Positions 42,131-49,547 of a stretch of DNA of 49,547 nt are shown piece after piece. The position numbers and the translations under genes are program-made. Positions within the stretch are counted from its first letter, which is position 1. Each line of letters opens with the position of its first letter. The notes below the pieces were generated by a model, which did not search any database, had not been told where the DNA came from, and saw only the letters and a program-made list of their open reading frames with translations. The DNA lies in contig CAMHKW010000014.1 in NCBI GenBank assembly GCA_946185835.1, positions 1 to 49,547 of the forward strand, written 5' to 3'. The stretch is from an uncultured Bacteroidales bacterium (GTDB taxonomy: Bacteria > Bacteroidota > Bacteroidia > Bacteroidales > Paludibacteraceae).

Positions 42131-42621
42131 AAACCGGAGTTGAGTCCTTTTATCACACCGGCTTTTTCGAGCGCCTTACGCAGTTCGTCTTTCTGAACGG
42201 TAACGATGACACCTACTTTGTACTCTTTGCCAATCTTGACTATCTCTTGCGGAGCGGAGGTGAGGCTCACGTACTTGAAGTATTCGCCATTGTCGCTAAA
42301 GAACTGCTTGAAATAGTCGGCATACTCAACTTCTACGCCTGCGTTACGAGCGAGCGGACGTTGAGCCACGCAACCGTTGCCACCGGCTACTCCTTTGAAG
42401 ATGACACCATGTACTGCGTTTTTCTTGCATTGCTCTGCAGCGATGTCCTTTTTGCGGGAGTAGCTCCACACTTTGAGCAGATAAGAGCCCTGAGCTCCGT
42501 TACCTGCACATTCGACTTCGTACCGAAACTTATCGGTATCTTTGTTCGCTTTCTTCTTCGAAGAAGCGAACACAGGCAGACACAAGAGTACTGCCATCAG
42601 GAGAATGAGACTTTTTTTCAT
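42127..42621 (-). CDS. Uncharacterised exported protein (envelope cluster gene 1)
   Basis: 164 residues, signal peptide MKKSLILLMAVLLCLPVFAS cleaved near residue 19, followed by a Lys-rich linker (KKKANKDTDK). It is a paralogue of the next gene (see 41587-42084), keeping GSYLLKVWSYSRKKDIAAEQ, NAVHGVIFKGVAGG and FFSDNGEYFKYVS. It probably sits in the periplasm. It lies 47 bases downstream of prfA; I see no promoter of its own, so the whole cluster may read through from prfA. Not a family I can name. Confidence 0.78.
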   Translation of the reverse strand: MKKSLILLMAVLLCLPVFASSKKKANKDTDKFRYEVECAGNGAQGSYLLKVWSYSRKKDIAAEQCKKNAVHGVIFKGVAGGNGCVAQRPLARNAGVEVEYADYFKQFFSDNGEYFKYVSLTSAPQEIVKIGKEYKVGVIVTVQKDELRKALEKAGVIKGLNSGF

Positions 42622-42668
42622 GATTGTGTTATTTTGGTGATTGATATTTGTTTTACCTTATACAACAA

Positions 42669-43769
42669 CTATGCCATTTCGGCTTTTAGCCGTTCGGCGT
42701 TTTCGGCTATTTGGAGTTGGTCGATGACGCCTTGTATGTCGCCGTCCATAAAAGCTGCAAGGTTATAGATAGTATATCCGATACGGTGGTCGGTGATACG
42801 TCCTTGCGGATAGTTGTAGGTTCTGATTTTGGCGCTACGGTCGCCTGTCGACACCATAGTCTTGCGTCGTTGTGCGATGTCGTCGATATACTTCTGGTGT
42901 TCCTTATCATAGATTTGTGTACGTAGTCGGGACAAAGCTCTCTCTTTGTTCTTGGGCTGGTCGCGCGTCTCGGTACACTCGATGAGTATCTCTTCTGTGA
43001 CGCCTGTGTTGGGGTTTTTCCATAGGTATCGGAGTCTTACGCCCGACTCTACCTTATTGACGTTTTGTCCTCCGGCGCCCCCTGAGCGGAATGTCTCCCA
43101 TTTGATTTCGCCTTCGTTGATATGCACTTCGAACTCGTCAGCCTCGGGCAGCACGGCGACAGTAGCAGCCGAGGTATGCACCCTACCCTGTGTCTCGGTG
43201 ACGGGAACGCGTTGCACACGATGCACGCCCGACTCATACTTGAGCGTGCCATACACATTCTCGCCGCTGACGTTGAATATTATCTCTTTGTAGCCGCCGG
43301 CGGCTCCTTCGGTAAACGACGAGACAGTATATTTGAATCCTTTGATATCGAAATACTTGCAATACATTCTAAAGAGGTCGCCTGCGAACAGGGCAGCCTC
43401 GTCGCCACCTGTACCGCCACGGATTTCCATCACCACGTCCTTGGCATCTTCAGGGTCGCCGGGCAGAAGCATGAGCTTCACCTCTTCTTCGAGTTGGGGA
43501 ATCTGCGGTTCTAACTCGTCGATTTCGGCTTTGGCGAGTTCGCGTAACTCGGCATCTTGCTCGTTGTAATATATCTGTTTGGCATCTTCGAGCGAGCGAA
43601 GAGCATCTTTGTATTTCTTAGCTGAGGCGAGCACACGCTCGAGCTCGCGATATTCGCGATTCAGGCGTACGTATCGCTGTTGGTCGGCTATCACGGCGGG
43701 GTCGGTGATTTGCAAACCCGTCTCGTGGAACTTAGCTTCGAGACCTTCTATTTTATCGAGGATATTCAT
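42669..43769 (-). CDS. prfA: Peptide chain release factor 1
   Basis: Translation termination factor for UAA/UAG, 366 residues. The stop-codon-reading loop has the RF1-type P-x-T tripeptide (PVT in HRVQRVPVTETQGRVHTSAA), and the peptidyl-tRNA hydrolysis loop is RSGGAGGQNVNKVESGVRL with the GGQ. The N-terminal helical domain and the C-terminal RTYNYPQGRITDHRIGYTIY are typical. The P-x-T motif excludes RF2. The 23-bp repeat array upstream separates it from the ffh-folD operon. Interesting in context, since this genome's intergenic repeats are full of TAG codons, which are read by RF1. Confidence 0.97.
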   Translation of the reverse strand: MNILDKIEGLEAKFHETGLQITDPAVIADQQRYVRLNREYRELERVLASAKKYKDALRSLEDAKQIYYNEQDAELRELAKAEIDELEPQIPQLEEEVKLMLLPGDPEDAKDVVMEIRGGTGGDEAALFAGDLFRMYCKYFDIKGFKYTVSSFTEGAAGGYKEIIFNVSGENVYGTLKYESGVHRVQRVPVTETQGRVHTSAATVAVLPEADEFEVHINEGEIKWETFRSGGAGGQNVNKVESGVRLRYLWKNPNTGVTEEILIECTETRDQPKNKERALSRLRTQIYDKEHQKYIDDIAQRRKTMVSTGDRSAKIRTYNYPQGRITDHRIGYTIYNLAAFMDGDIQGVIDQLQIAENAERLKAEMA

Positions 43770-43780
43770 GTTGGTGAGAG

Positions 43781-43915
43781 GTGAGAGGTTAGAGGTTAGA
43801 CCGCTGCGCTGTTAGAGGTTAGAGGTTAGAAGTTAGACCGCTGCGCTGTTAGAAGTTAGACCGCTGCGCTGTGAGAAGTTAGAAGTTAGAACGCTGCGCT
43901 GTTAGAGGTTGGCTG
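43781..43915 (+). repeat. 23-bp family repeat array, locus 13
   Basis: About six units (GTTAGACCGCTGCGCTGTTA, GAGGTTAGAGGTTAGAAG variants) between prfA and the START-like gene. The last unit encodes the C-terminal residues and stop of that gene on the minus strand. Confidence 0.92.
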
Positions 43916-44556
43916 TCGGGCTTTGAGACGCTCGGTGACGATTCTATTATTTCTTTCATGTTTTCCATAAACCGCTCTACCCGCCACTCCAACACATTGC
44001 GGTACATTCGTTTGGTGATGAAGATATTAAAGAACCACCCGAACTTAATGTGCGTATCCACTTCGAGCCGACATCTTGTCGGGCTTTGCGGCATCACATG
44101 CAGGTTGCAGTATATAATCTTCACAAGACTACCCCCATATTTGAAGTCGAGCCTGAGATTGCGGTTGAAGCCCGCCATGGTATCTGTGACGTAGGTCTCT
44201 ACTTCGACATTCTTGAATCGCGGCTTATCGTTGACATCGATATTAAAAATCATCTTACTATACTTCCTATCAGGGAAATACTCGAGTTTTTGCAGATTGA
44301 GCAGTATAGTATTTTTGCTGTTCTCTTGTTTAAGGATGACATCGACATCGCTGAGTTCGGGTTCGTCTTGTTTGCCGGTTCCCTTGAAAGCCCACGAAAA
44401 CAGTCGGTCGGGATTAGTCTGGAAGTCGTAGACGAGGCTATCGATATATGGGTTAGCATCTTCGATAGGTCTTGCCACATCGACGTAACTCTGCGTCACG
44501 AAAGTAGAGTGTGAGTAGGTAGTAAGTACCGTTAATATGACAAATAGGTATTTCAT
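43879..44556 (-). CDS. Exported SRPBCC/START-like protein
   Basis: 225 residues from the ATG at 44556 (MKYLFVILTVLTTYSHSTF), which overlaps the folD stop by 4 bases (ATGA) and opens a signal peptide; the longer frame runs back into folD. The body (about 45-205) alternates strands in the order expected for a START/SRPBCC helix-grip fold: YSKMIFNIDVNDKPRFKNVE, RLDFKYGGSLVKIIYCNL, TRCRLEVDTHIKFGWFFNIF, then a long C-terminal helix RNVLEWRVERFMENMKEII. The fold call is by eye. The last nine residues (PLTAQRSNF) and the stop codon are repeat-derived. It is the third gene of ffh-folD. Confidence 0.72.
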   Translation of the reverse strand: MKYLFVILTVLTTYSHSTFVTQSYVDVARPIEDANPYIDSLVYDFQTNPDRLFSWAFKGTGKQDEPELSDVDVILKQENSKNTILLNLQKLEYFPDRKYSKMIFNIDVNDKPRFKNVEVETYVTDTMAGFNRNLRLDFKYGGSLVKIIYCNLHVMPQSPTRCRLEVDTHIKFGWFFNIFITKRMYRNVLEWRVERFMENMKEIIESSPSVSKPDSQPLTAQRSNF

Positions 44557-45455
44557 TGTCGGTTCATGTAAGCTTGCATGGTATTCTGCAAGAGAGAAGC
44601 TATCGTCATAGGTCCTACTCCCCCCGGCACGGGCGTTATATACGAGCATTTAGGTGCCACCTTGTCGAAGTCGACATCACCTACCAATCGGTACCCTTTG
44701 GGTGCGGTATCGTCAGCTACGCGGTTGATGCCTACGTCGATGACCACCGCTCCCTGGCGCACCATGTCGGCTGTAAGCATCTGCGGCTGCCCTACTGCCA
44801 CTATTATGATATCTGCGGTAAGGCATATCTGTTTGAGGTCGTGTGTCTTACTATGGCAGAGTGTGACTGTAGCATTTCCCAAGGAGGCTGCACTCATCTT
44901 CGGCAGCTCGAGGTACGGTTTCTGCATCAGTAGCATTGCCATCGGTTTGCCGACGATATTGCTACGTCCCACGACTACCACATGCTTGCCTTCGGTAGCA
45001 ATCTGATATCGGGAGAGCAGCTCGCGAATGCCTCTTGGCGTAGCTGATATCAGGCTCGGTTGTCCCAATGCCGTGAGTCCGACGTTATAGGGATGGAGTC
45101 CGTCGACATCTTTGTGATAGTCGATGGTGCTGAGCACCTTAGCTTCGTCGATATGTGCCGGAAGGGGCAGCTGTACGATAAATCCGTCGATATCGTCGTC
45201 GGCATTGAGTTGTCGAACAACCTCGAGCAGTTGGTCTTCTGTCACCGTCTCCGGCAGCGCACATTTAGTAGCATTGATGCCGACCTGCTCGCAAGCTCTC
45301 AACTTCGATGCCACATAGGTTTCGGAGGCGGGGTTGTGCCCCACTATCACTACTGCCAGGTGCGGCGCACGCTTGCCTTGCGACAACAGCGTTGCCACCT
45401 CGGCACGAAGCTCTTCGCGCACCTGAGCCGATATCTTACGTCCGTCGAGTATCAT
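44553..45455 (-). CDS. folD: Methylenetetrahydrofolate dehydrogenase / cyclohydrolase
   Basis: Cytoplasmic bifunctional folate enzyme, 300 residues, supplying 10-formyl-THF. Motifs: VVIVGHNPASETYVASKLRA with the catalytic region, GFIVQLPLPAHIDEAKVL, the NADP-binding VVVGRSNIVGKPMAMLLM, and the C-terminal PVPGGVGPMTIASLLQNT. Its start overlaps the ffh stop by 4 bases, so translation is coupled; the START-like gene overlaps its end in the same way. folC, another folate gene, lies elsewhere in this window but not in the same operon. Confidence 0.97.
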   Translation of the reverse strand: MILDGRKISAQVREELRAEVATLLSQGKRAPHLAVVIVGHNPASETYVASKLRACEQVGINATKCALPETVTEDQLLEVVRQLNADDDIDGFIVQLPLPAHIDEAKVLSTIDYHKDVDGLHPYNVGLTALGQPSLISATPRGIRELLSRYQIATEGKHVVVVGRSNIVGKPMAMLLMQKPYLELPKMSAASLGNATVTLCHSKTHDLKQICLTADIIIVAVGQPQMLTADMVRQGAVVIDVGINRVADDTAPKGYRLVGDVDFDKVAPKCSYITPVPGGVGPMTIASLLQNTMQAYMNRQ

Positions 45456-46774
45456 TGTCTGCGGAACTTACCTAATTTGCCTGCCTGCCTCATCGTCATC
45501 TGTCGCATCATCTTCGAGGTCTGCTCGAACTGCTTGAGGAAGCGGTTGACTTCTACTATCGTGGTGCCCGACCCTTTGGCGATACGTTGCTTGCGTGAGC
45601 CGTTGAGCAGTGCGGGATTAGCACGTTCCTCAGGCGTCATCGAGTTGATGATAGCCTCAATAGGCTTGAAGGCATCGTCGCTTACCTCCACGCCTTTGAG
45701 AGCCTTGTCCATACCCGGTATCATACCCATGAGGTCTTTCATGCTACCCATCTTTTTGATTTGTTGCAGCTGCGAGAGGAAGTCGTTGAAGTCGAACTTA
45801 TTATGTGCTATCTTCTTGGATATGCGGCGTGCCTCTTGTTCGTCGTATTGCTCTTGAGCGCGTTCTACGAGTGAGACGACGTCACCCATACCCAAGATAC
45901 GGTCAGCCATACGTGTGGGGTGGAAGACGTCGAGCGCCTCCATCTTCTCGCCGGTAGAGATGAACTTAATAGGCTTCTCCACTACCGAGCGGATTGACAG
46001 AGCCGCACCGCCGCGTGCGTCGCCATCGAGTTTGGTGAGCACCACTCCGTCGAAGTCGATACGGTCGTTGAAGGTCTTGGCGGTGTTGACTGCATCCTGA
46101 CCCGTCATCGAGTCGACCACGAAGAGCGTCTCTGAGGGTTGAATGGCATTTTTGATATTCTCTATCTCGACCATCATCTGCTCGTCGACAGCGAGACGTC
46201 CGGCGGTATCGACAATCACTACGTCGAAACCGTAGGTGCGTGCACGGTCGATAGCTTTCTGTGCCTTGCGAACGGGGTTACTCTCTTCGGGTTCGGCATA
46301 CACCTCAACTCCTATCTGCTCTCCCAGGACGCGCAGTTGCTCGATAGCGGCAGGACGATAGACGTCACAGGCGACGAGCATCACCTTCTTGCCTTTCTTG
46401 GTCTTCAGATAGTTAGCCAGTTTGCCCGCGAAAGTCGTCTTACCCGAGCCTTGCAGACCCGACAGCAACACTATAGCGGGTTTGCCTTTGAGGTTGAGTT
46501 CTACAGCCTCGCCACCCATCAGTTCGGCGAGCTCGTCGTGCGTGATCTTAATAAGCATCTGCCCCGGGCGCACTGCGGTAAGCACATTCTGCCCCAGAGC
46601 CTTAGCTTTCACGCGGTCGGTGAACGCCTTAGCGGTAGCGAAGTTAACATCTGCCTCTAAGAGAGCTTTACGTATGTCTTTGGTCGTCTCAGCGACGTTG
46701 ATTTCGGTTATTCTACCTTCGCCCTTCAGAATCTTGAATGAGCGCTCTAATCTTTCGGATAAGTTATCAAACAT
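45452..46774 (-). CDS. ffh: Signal recognition particle protein Ffh (SRP54)
   Basis: GTPase subunit of the signal recognition particle, 440 residues, directing membrane proteins to FtsY and SecYEG. The N domain (about 1-85) precedes the G domain, with G1 GLQGSGKTTFAGKLANYLK, DTAGRLAVDEQMM and TKLDGDARGGAAL; the C-terminal M domain holds the RNA-binding SKKIAHNKFDFNDFLSQLQQ, MTPEERANPALLNGSRKQRI and methionine-rich QTSKMMRQMTMRQAGK. It is first in ffh-folD-START-like, with a promoter at 46874-46905. The SRP RNA gene is not in the window. Confidence 0.97.
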   Translation of the reverse strand: MFDNLSERLERSFKILKGEGRITEINVAETTKDIRKALLEADVNFATAKAFTDRVKAKALGQNVLTAVRPGQMLIKITHDELAELMGGEAVELNLKGKPAIVLLSGLQGSGKTTFAGKLANYLKTKKGKKVMLVACDVYRPAAIEQLRVLGEQIGVEVYAEPEESNPVRKAQKAIDRARTYGFDVVIVDTAGRLAVDEQMMVEIENIKNAIQPSETLFVVDSMTGQDAVNTAKTFNDRIDFDGVVLTKLDGDARGGAALSIRSVVEKPIKFISTGEKMEALDVFHPTRMADRILGMGDVVSLVERAQEQYDEQEARRISKKIAHNKFDFNDFLSQLQQIKKMGSMKDLMGMIPGMDKALKGVEVSDDAFKPIEAIINSMTPEERANPALLNGSRKQRIAKGSGTTIVEVNRFLKQFEQTSKMMRQMTMRQAGKLGKFRRQ

Positions 46775-46873
46775 TGTATTTCTTTTGTTTAGTGTGCGGG
46801 GTTAATGTATGTGTGCGTGCGGGAGGGTACGCCGGTTTCCTGCCGACGCCTTTTAACAGCCTAAATTATGCGA

Positions 46874-46905
46874 CAAAGTTAAGCAAAACTTCTGACATGC
46901 GCAAA
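46874..46905 (-). promoter_or_regulatory. Promoter of ffh
   Basis: Minus strand: TTTG (46902-46905), 20-base spacer, TAACTTTG (46874-46881). The roughly 90-base leader contains a GGGTACGCCGGTTTCCTGCC piece of the REP-like family (46826-46850). Confidence 0.75.
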
Positions 46906-46985
46906 TATACCCTACGCTTTTGTGTATCTTAGGCACAAAATGACAGATAATGTATAGCCATGGTTGCCGTGTGAGCATTTTTTTG

Positions 46986-46993
46986 TATATTTG
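46986..46993 (+). promoter_or_regulatory. -7 element of rnhB operon
   Basis: TATATTTG, 24 bases before the rnhB ATG; a weak GTTG lies at the right distance (46963-46966). Confidence 0.55.
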
Positions 46994-47017
46994 CAGTCGT
47001 TTTTACAATGCGATATT

Positions 47018-47623
47018 ATGCTTCTTCCGTATTACATCAAGGGTGCGATAGAGGCGGGTTGCGACGAAGCCGGTCGCGGTCCGTTGGCAGGCAGCGTGTT
47101 CGCCGCTGCCGTCATCTTGCCCGACGGCTTTGCCGATGCCCGTCTTAACGACTCGAAGCAACTGAGCGAGCCGGTACGGGAAGAGTTGCGCGAGCTGATA
47201 CAGAAAGAGGCGATATGTTGGGCAGTGGCGGAAGCGACGCCGGCGGAGATCGACGAGCATAACATCTTGAACGCTTCCATACTCGCCATGCACCGAGCGC
47301 TGTCAGAGCTGACGATTCAGCCACAGCATATCATTGTCGACGGCAATCGTTTCAGACCATATATATCGGCTGCGACGGGTCTTGCCATTCCACACCTGAC
47401 GATAGTGAAAGGCGACGGCAAGTATATGTCGATAGCGGCGGCATCGGTACTTGCCAAGACCTACCGCGACGACTACATGCGCCGGCTTGCTGAGCAATAC
47501 CCTGACTATGGCTGGGAACGTAACATGGGGTACCCCACCGCCGAGCACAGGCGCGCGATATTGCAGCATGGTCTGACGCCATACCATCGCCGCAGTTTTA
47601 CATTTAAGACCAACGACTTATGA
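47018..47623 (+). CDS. rnhB: Ribonuclease HII
   Basis: Removes ribonucleotides from RNA-DNA hybrids; 201 residues from the ATG at 47018 (MLLPYYIKGAIEAGCDEAGR). A TTG at 46964 would extend it into the promoter, so it was not used. Catalytic motifs: CDEAGRGPLAGSVFAAAV (Asp-Glu pair), DGNRF with the third Asp, and VKGDGKYMSIAAASVLAKTY with the fourth. The end GMTPY-like HGLTPYHRRSF is typical. It is the first of three overlapping genes: the next start (ATGA) shares its stop. Confidence 0.96.
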   Translation: MLLPYYIKGAIEAGCDEAGRGPLAGSVFAAAVILPDGFADARLNDSKQLSEPVREELRELIQKEAICWAVAEATPAEIDEHNILNASILAMHRALSELTIQPQHIIVDGNRFRPYISAATGLAIPHLTIVKGDGKYMSIAAASVLAKTYRDDYMRRLAEQYPDYGWERNMGYPTAEHRRAILQHGLTPYHRRSFTFKTNDL

Positions 47624-48399
47624 GAGACTTTACGATAGACAAGTACCGCTGCCTTTTAGAACAGCTATTGGCGAGCGGATACAGGATAACCACAGTGAGC
47701 GACTTCGTGCTTCACGGAGCCGATAAGAAGACGGCAGTGCTAAGGCACGATGTCGACTTGTTGCCAATGAACTCGCTTACCACTGCACGGTTAGAGCACA
47801 CCTTAGGCATCAGTGCCACCTATTATTTCCGCATTGTAGAACAGAGCAACAACCCGCAAGTGATACGACAGATAGCGGCTTTAGGTCACGAGATAGGCTA
47901 TCACTACGAGGACCTTACCACAGCTCAGGGTGACATACCGAGGGCATACGAGAGTTTCTGCGGCAACCTCGAGTACTTCAGGCAGTTCTACCCCGTGAAT
48001 ACGATATGCATGCATGGCTCGCCGCGCTCTCGCTTCGACAGCCGCGACTTATGGCGCAAATACGACTACCACGAACTCGGCATCGTTGCCGAGCCCTACT
48101 TAGACCTCGACTTCTCACGGCTCTTCTACCTGACTGACACCGGTCGTTGCTGGGACGGCTACAAAGTGTCGGTGCGCGACAAGATACCCAAATATCAGGA
48201 CTTATGGACGGCTGCGGGACTGACTTATCACTCGACCGATGATATTATCGAGGCAATCGGAAGCGGCGCCCTACCCTCGCTGCTGATGCTAACCACTCAC
48301 CCTCAACGTTGGACCAACGACAGCAGGCTTTGGTGGAAAGAGGCAGTAAGTCAGAATATAAAGAACTTAGTAAAACGCATTCTGGTGCTATGTCGATAA
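47620..48399 (+). CDS. Polysaccharide-deacetylase-like (NodB-fold) protein
   Basis: 259 residues, cytoplasmic (no signal peptide). The fold signature is the paired motif TAVLRHDVDLLPMNSL (metal-binding Asp-x-Asp) and LGHEIGYHYEDL (His-x-x-x-His-like), with CMHGSPRSRFDSRDLW further on, which corresponds to the family's catalytic-site H-G. The absence of a signal argues for an intracellular substrate, such as a lipid-linked or nucleotide sugar in envelope glycan synthesis, rather than peptidoglycan; that is inference. It overlaps rnhB by 4 bases and the ABC ATPase by 10, so all three are translationally coupled. Confidence 0.82.
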   Translation: MRDFTIDKYRCLLEQLLASGYRITTVSDFVLHGADKKTAVLRHDVDLLPMNSLTTARLEHTLGISATYYFRIVEQSNNPQVIRQIAALGHEIGYHYEDLTTAQGDIPRAYESFCGNLEYFRQFYPVNTICMHGSPRSRFDSRDLWRKYDYHELGIVAEPYLDLDFSRLFYLTDTGRCWDGYKVSVRDKIPKYQDLWTAAGLTYHSTDDIIEAIGSGALPSLLMLTTHPQRWTNDSRLWWKEAVSQNIKNLVKRILVLCR

Positions 48400-49178
48400 T
48401 ACTTCAGACTCATGAGTTGAGCATCGGTTATGGTAGCCATGTCGTACAAAGCGGGCTTAACCTCGAACTCAAGGCCGGCGAGATGGTATGCATGCTCGGC
48501 AAAAACGGTTGTGGAAAGTCTACATTGCTACGTACCATCTCCGGATTGCAGCCTATGCTGAGTGGCAGTTGCGAGCTATGGCACGAGGGTGAGCCCACCG
48601 ACATACATAGCCTCTCTACCCGTAGCTTAGCCACCTCGCTGGCACTCGTGCTGACCGAGCGCGAGAGTTTGGACAAGACATACGTTCGCGACATCGTGAG
48701 CATGGGACGTTATCCGTACACCAACTTCACAGGCTCGCTCAGCGCGGAGGACAGCGCCATCGTCGACAGCGCACTTGCCGACGTATGGTTGCAGTCGAAA
48801 GCCGACAGTTACTTCAACTGTCTGAGCGACGGCGAGAAGCAAAGGGTGCTAATAGCCAAGGCACTGACACAGCAGACACCTCTCGTTCTCTTAGACGAGC
48901 CCACAGCTCACTTAGACCTGCCGAACCGTATCAAGACGATGCTGTTGCTTCGGCAGTTGGCACATCGTCAGCAAAAGGCTATCCTCATCTCGACCCACGA
49001 ACTCGACCTTGCCTTGCAGACGGCTGACCTCATCTGGCTTATGACGCCCGGGCAAGGCGTAGAGGTGGGCACACCCGAACAGCTGACGACAAGCGGATCG
49101 TTTGAGCGAGCCTTTGCCGACGAGGCTTTCCGCTTCAACAATCACAACGGGCACCTGACGATAGATGTCTGCCAATAG
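48390..49178 (+). CDS. ABC transporter ATP-binding protein (FecE/BtuD-like)
   Basis: Cytoplasmic ATPase of an ABC importer, 262 residues from the ATG at 48390; the frame opens earlier, inside the deacetylase gene, but the chosen start fits MSIILQTHELSIGYGSHVVQ. Walker A is GKNGCGKSTLLRTISG, the signature LSDGEKQRVLIAKALTQQ, Walker B LVLLDEPTAHLDLP, and the H-loop ILISTHELDLALQ. Spacing and the YPYTNF block put it in the iron-siderophore/cobalamin/heme subfamily. No permease or binding protein adjoins it: upstream are a deacetylase and rnhB, downstream a terminator. It must work with partners encoded elsewhere, or the neighbouring permease has been lost. Confidence 0.92.
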   Translation: MSIILQTHELSIGYGSHVVQSGLNLELKAGEMVCMLGKNGCGKSTLLRTISGLQPMLSGSCELWHEGEPTDIHSLSTRSLATSLALVLTERESLDKTYVRDIVSMGRYPYTNFTGSLSAEDSAIVDSALADVWLQSKADSYFNCLSDGEKQRVLIAKALTQQTPLVLLDEPTAHLDLPNRIKTMLLLRQLAHRQQKAILISTHELDLALQTADLIWLMTPGQGVEVGTPEQLTTSGSFERAFADEAFRFNNHNGHLTIDVCQ

Positions 49179-49208
49179 TTTCACGTTTAGTAAGGGTTTT
49201 CTGTTAAC

Positions 49209-49243
49209 AAAAGGGTGTGCCGAAATCGACACACCCTCTTTTG
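49209..49243 (+). terminator. Terminator of the rnhB operon
   Basis: AGGGTGTG pairs with CACACCCT around a 10-base loop, followed by CTTTTGT and preceded by AAA; about 30 bases after the ABC ATPase stop. Confidence 0.9.
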
Positions 49244-49433
49244 TATTCTTTGGTACCTGTAAGTCGTAGGTGTTGTTCCACTCTTTTTTGTTGTAGGCAT
49301 GCGGTATGTCGGCAGTTCCAATAGCACCCCACGGCATGCCGTCAGGGTAGTAGTCGATGTTTTGCAGCCGCTCGGTGTAGTCAGCCCACGGATATACCCA
49401 CATCTCTCTGACGCAACCATTGAATCTAAAAAG
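49244..49433 (-). pseudogene. Gene fragment at the right edge
   Basis: A minus-strand reading from a TAG at about 49434 begins RNLFRFNGCVREMWVYPW and continues with ERLQNIDYYPDGMPWGAIGT and ADIPHAYNKKEWNNTYDL before running into the operon terminator. Its codons match the GC-richer genes of the window, unlike the AT-rich DNA to its right. It lacks an N-terminus, so it appears to be a 3' remnant. I do not recognise the family. Confidence 0.35.
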
Positions 49434-49454
49434 ATTCCTTATCTAATGGTTTAT
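49418..49454. other. Nested stem-loop at a composition boundary
   Basis: Outer arms AACCATT and AATGGTT enclose inner arms GAATCT and AGATTC, with a 7-base bulge. It lies where GC-richer coding-like DNA changes to AT-rich DNA (49455-49547), which is a candidate junction or terminator for a gene entering from the right on the minus strand. Confidence 0.4.
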
Positions 49455-49547
49455 ATAGCATATAATCACCTGAAATATGATAGACAAATCGCAGTATAAA
49501 ATATTCTAATGGTGAATAATGTTGTCTTACAACTATATGATACTTGT

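Overview
The window reads as a chromosomal segment from a member of the order Bacteroidales (phylum Bacteroidota). The evidence is the promoter grammar (TTTG, a 19-21 base spacer, then TAnnTTTG) seen at about ten places, general lack of Shine-Dalgarno sequences, a SusC-like TonB receptor with a carboxypeptidase-regulatory-like N-terminus, an AQ-type signal peptide end on many exported proteins, and gene families typical of anaerobic gut or oral Bacteroidales (indolepyruvate oxidoreductase, 2-hydroxyacyl-CoA dehydratase and its activase, a DUF6175-like protein). Genus cannot be settled from the sequence alone. There is no rRNA operon, no CRISPR array and no transposase gene; one tRNA gene (Glu, CUC) is present.

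Layout. 1-3300: a likely defence or addiction operon on the minus strand (AbiEi-like antitoxin, AbiEii nucleotidyltransferase toxin, WYL regulator) with its own promoter, next to a decayed transcription unit. 3400-7160: secreted S37-type peptidase, then cysK and cysE (cysteine synthesis). 7160-9430: repeat-rich DNA with a LuxR-type regulator, a short YdeI-like protein and YbaK. 9430-11700: TonB-dependent receptor. 11980-15370: hflX and rpsA. 15550-23440: minus-strand operons iorA-iorB, rlmB-rluA, nadE-dsbD. 23840: tRNA-Glu. 24020-30660: a lipoprotein, then a split 2-hydroxyacyl-CoA dehydratase activase/dehydratase pair and a TetR regulator, followed by a 195-bp MITE. 31120-38230: WG-like lipoprotein, folC, mnmE, prmA, yicC, rsmE. 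38240-42620: five consecutive uncharacterised exported or lipoprotein genes. 42670-46770: prfA, a START/SRPBCC-like exported protein, folD, ffh. 47020-49180: rnhB, a polysaccharide-deacetylase-like gene and an orphan ABC ATPase in one overlapping operon. The right edge carries AT-rich DNA and a gene fragment.

The most unusual feature is the intergenic DNA. A 23-bp tandem unit (core GACCGCTACGCTGTTAGA) fills at least 13 gene boundaries, in many cases touching or even supplying the stop codon of the adjoining gene. Its TAG triplets are spaced 16 and 7 bases apart, both equal to 1 modulo 3, so a short array puts stop codons in every frame of both strands. A second family (GTTTAGTG-like) also sits at stop codons. 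In contrast, two arrays of an 8-bp unit (CGAGATGT/CGGGATCT) and a 63-bp tandem repeat are mostly or wholly free of stops. The other candidate for an undescribed system is the five-gene envelope cluster between rsmE and prfA.
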